The position numbers were made by a program, and so were the translations under genes. Under the pieces are notes generated by a model, which was given only the letters and a program-made list of their open reading frames with translations, searched no databases and was not told where the DNA came from. Below, piece after piece: positions 53,450-55,178 of a DNA stretch of 55,178 bases; position 1 is the first letter of the stretch; every line of letters starts with the position of its first letter. This DNA comes from Treponema sp. Its GTDB lineage: Bacteria > Spirochaetota > Spirochaetia > Treponematales > Breznakiellaceae. The stretch is taken from the NCBI GenBank assembly GCA_031254315.1, contig JAIRUQ010000067.1, positions 1 through 55,178 of the forward strand, written 5' to 3'.

Positions 53450-55178
53450 TTTACCGCCTGCGATGAATAATCAATATTTCTTACCCGTATCTTTTCCCAA
53501 ATATCTTTTCTTTTTAACGGGATCGACTTAAAGCTGTAATCCATTGCCTGAGAGACAGCTTGTAAAAAAGCCGCCGGTATGCATGTAAAGGGAAGGTCTC
53601 CGATTCCCTTTGGCTCTGTACCGCCGCCTGAAATAAAATCTATGTGTATTGGCGGAATTTCTACAGGTGAAAAAATAGTGAAATTATCATACTGAGTTCT
53701 GGGTAGCGCCCCGTTGATGTAGTCAATGTTTTCCGTGAACGCCCAGCCCAGCGCCTGTGTAGCGGATCGGTTTAAGGTTCGTTTTGCCCTGTTTTTTGAA
53801 ATTATTTTGCCGCCGTCAACCGCAAGCCAAACGCTACGGATAACGGGTATACATTCAACTAAATCTATTGTTACCTCGACAACTGCGGCGGCAAGAGCGG
53901 GTTTTGAAAAAGGGCTGGCATCCATAACTTTCCAGCTTCCGTTTCGCAAAGAGCCGCTTTGAGGCTTTACGGAACGGCGTACGGTTATGGGGAGCGGGTC
54001 ATGGGCGCGTTGTTTACGGATAGCCAGACAGCATTTTTCTACCAGTTTTGTAACGGCGGTAATATTTCTTGACGCGCATGAGGGTCCGCAGTCGGGGGCG
54101 TTTGCGGAAGAAATGCGAACCATTTCCGGTTGTATGGACATAATTTCTGCGGCGAGCCTTTCCCAGATTTTATTGTAATCCTCAGAGGTTACTATGCTGG
54201 TTTTAATTTCTAAAATACTCTCTTTGTTTAACGTAACCTCTACACTGTAAGCTCCGTTATCCTCACCGTAGTAGAGAAGTCCGTTCCCCTGAAATCCAAC
54301 CGCTATTCCAATGCCCCTTGGGTTCTCTCCCTTCTCAGGTAGTTTTCCCTTTCTGCTGTCTCTGAGCAATTCATAGGAAACCCATTTACGGAAATAATCG
54401 CTCGCCTTTGCAACGGACTTTATTAACTCCTCACTTGAAAGGTTGTTCTTGGACGAAGCAGACGGAAGTAATAAACCGGGGCAGGCGCGTTCCATGCGCC
54501 AAATAGCAGGGTCTTGATTTGTTATATCTGAAATTATAGAAATATGACGCTCCATGGCAAAAAGCCCCTGCGCAAGCCCAAAGCCGCAAAACGGTCCCTG
54601 CGGCGGGATATTAGTCTTTTTTGCCCTCGCGGTGAGTTTTAGGTTCTCAAAACCGTAAAAACTGAGGCTCCCAAGGCATATATGATCCAAAATTTCTTCG
54701 CCGTTAACCACGTACGCGCCGAGGTTAACAGAAATATCTATCTCCGCCGCGTTTATTTTGCCTTTATCATCGATTATGCTCGCTATATCCATGTTGACAT
54801 TGCACCTTTTGGGCGTAAAAAGGAAATCTTCTTCCCTGCTTAAAATAAGGCGTACCGGCTTTTTGGTAATAAATGTTCCAAGCGCCGCGTGGCAGGCGAT
54901 AAGGGAGGGATACCACAATTTCCCGTCCATGTGCATATTCAGGGCGGTTGGAAGGACAGAAACGGCAGTTTGCTCAATAATTCCCAAGGCTCGAATTACG
55001 GAGCGTTTTACATGATAAGGCCATTGGGTCGCTGTCCTTACAATGACGGTATTTGCCTTCTTTGCTTTCGCGCCCTTGCCTCCCTGTTCATTTATTAGCC
55101 AACAGACAGCGCCTACAGGCTCCGCGTACCAATGCTCCTGTATTCCCGTGCTGTAACTTCCTGTAACGATTTTTCCCG
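53446..55178 (-). CDS. Molybdopterin-binding subunit of a molybdenum hydroxylase (5' end cut by window)
   Basis: Open from the window edge; an internal TTG at 54987 is not the true start, because EHWYAEPVGAV upstream in the same frame is a family motif. Contains HMDGKLWYPSLIACHAALGT, PVRLILSREEDF, PQGPFCGFGLAQGLFAMERH and C-terminal PKGIGDLPFTCIPAAFLQAV. The end motif in xanthine-oxidase-type enzymes is GVGEPP with the catalytic Glu; here it is GIGDLP, with Asp. It catalyses hydroxylation of an unknown substrate, with the other two subunits, in the order Mo-FeS-FAD. Confidence 0.85.
   Translation of the reverse strand, partial: GKIVTGSYSTGIQEHWYAEPVGAVCWLINEQGGKGAKAKKANTVIVRTATQWPYHVKRSVIRALGIIEQTAVSVLPTALNMHMDGKLWYPSLIACHAALGTFITKKPVRLILSREEDFLFTPKRCNVNMDIASIIDDKGKINAAEIDISVNLGAYVVNGEEILDHICLGSLSFYGFENLKLTARAKKTNIPPQGPFCGFGLAQGLFAMERHISIISDITNQDPAIWRMERACPGLLLPSASSKNNLSSEELIKSVAKASDYFRKWVSYELLRDSRKGKLPEKGENPRGIGIAVGFQGNGLLYYGEDNGAYSVEVTLNKESILEIKTSIVTSEDYNKIWERLAAEIMSIQPEMVRISSANAPDCGPSCASRNITAVTKLVEKCCLAIRKQRAHDPLPITVRRSVKPQSGSLRNGSWKVMDASPFSKPALAAAVVEVTIDLVECIPVIRSVWLAVDGGKIISKNRAKRTLNRSATQALGWAFTENIDYINGALPRTQYDNFTIFSPVEIPPIHIDFISGGGTEPKGIGDLPFTCIPAAFLQAVSQAMDYSFKSIPLKRKDIWEKIRVRNIDYSSQAVK

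Overview
The window looks like chromosome of a host-associated spirochaete of the Treponema type. That is an inference from several signals: many diderm outer-membrane beta-barrel proteins and lipoproteins with Leu/Ile-Ser-Cys lipoboxes, a double-cyclic-nucleotide-domain regulator, a FecR-domain protein, LicD-type phosphotransferases, a PntC-like fusion of the kind described from Treponema denticola, and a moderately AT-rich sequence. No rRNA or taxonomic marker is present to prove it.

Layout. (1) 1-11.5 kb: the 5' part of a lipoprotein-type carbonic anhydrase (reverse strand, leader out of frame), a hybrid sensor kinase with its LuxR-type response regulator, a small reverse-strand two-gene unit, a regulator with two cNMP-binding domains, a small membrane protein and an unknown protein, then a set of envelope proteins (lipoprotein, OmpA-like, beta-barrel, FecR-domain). 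This part is rich in short repeats: ATGAG-type heptamer arrays and a ~102-bp element duplicated upstream of two genes. (2) 11.5-12.25 kb: a gene-free, palindrome-rich stretch ending in tRNA-Tyr, whose 3' end is duplicated together with ~75 bp of flank. (3) 12.2-38.0 kb: a large surface-polysaccharide locus, almost all on the reverse strand. It holds a WbaP-type initiating transferase, two Wzi-like outer-membrane proteins, six glycosyltransferases, a polysaccharide-deacetylase-like protein, a complete GDP-heptose branch (GmhA, HddA, fused HddC-GmhB), a CDP-glycerol-type glycerophosphotransferase, a PntC-like cytidylyltransferase/aminotransferase fusion, and a LicD-SDR-IspD-LicD block for CDP-activated groups. 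It also holds a PslG-like lipoprotein glycosidase and a striking fusion of a YidC/Oxa1-type insertase domain to an alkaline-phosphatase/sulfatase-superfamily domain. (4) 37.9-46.3 kb: a defence and toxin-antitoxin island inside the polysaccharide locus. It holds an HNH endonuclease with a stop-ridden partner, a three-gene operon (DUF262 + AAA ATPase + unknown), MNT with a truncated HEPN partner, AbiEii with an overlapping partner, DUF3990/unknown/DUF3791, and a DUF4143 ATPase preceded by three 23-bp-spaced palindromic sites. (5) 46.3-52 kb: the polysaccharide locus resumes with an ABC exporter, UDP-glucuronate epimerase, UDP-glucose dehydrogenase and an Omp85-like barrel. (6) 52.1 kb to the end: a molybdenum hydroxylase operon (FAD, 2Fe-2S and Mo subunits), the last running off the window.

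How it fits together: WbaP would load the first sugar on undecaprenyl phosphate. The glycosyltransferases extend the unit with heptose and probably galacturonate. LicD, the PntC-like fusion and the glycerophosphotransferase would add phospho-substituents, and the ABC protein would flip or export the product. The YidC-sulfatase fusion is the best candidate in the window for an undescribed envelope-modifying enzyme, and the DUF262/AAA/unknown trio for an undescribed defence system.
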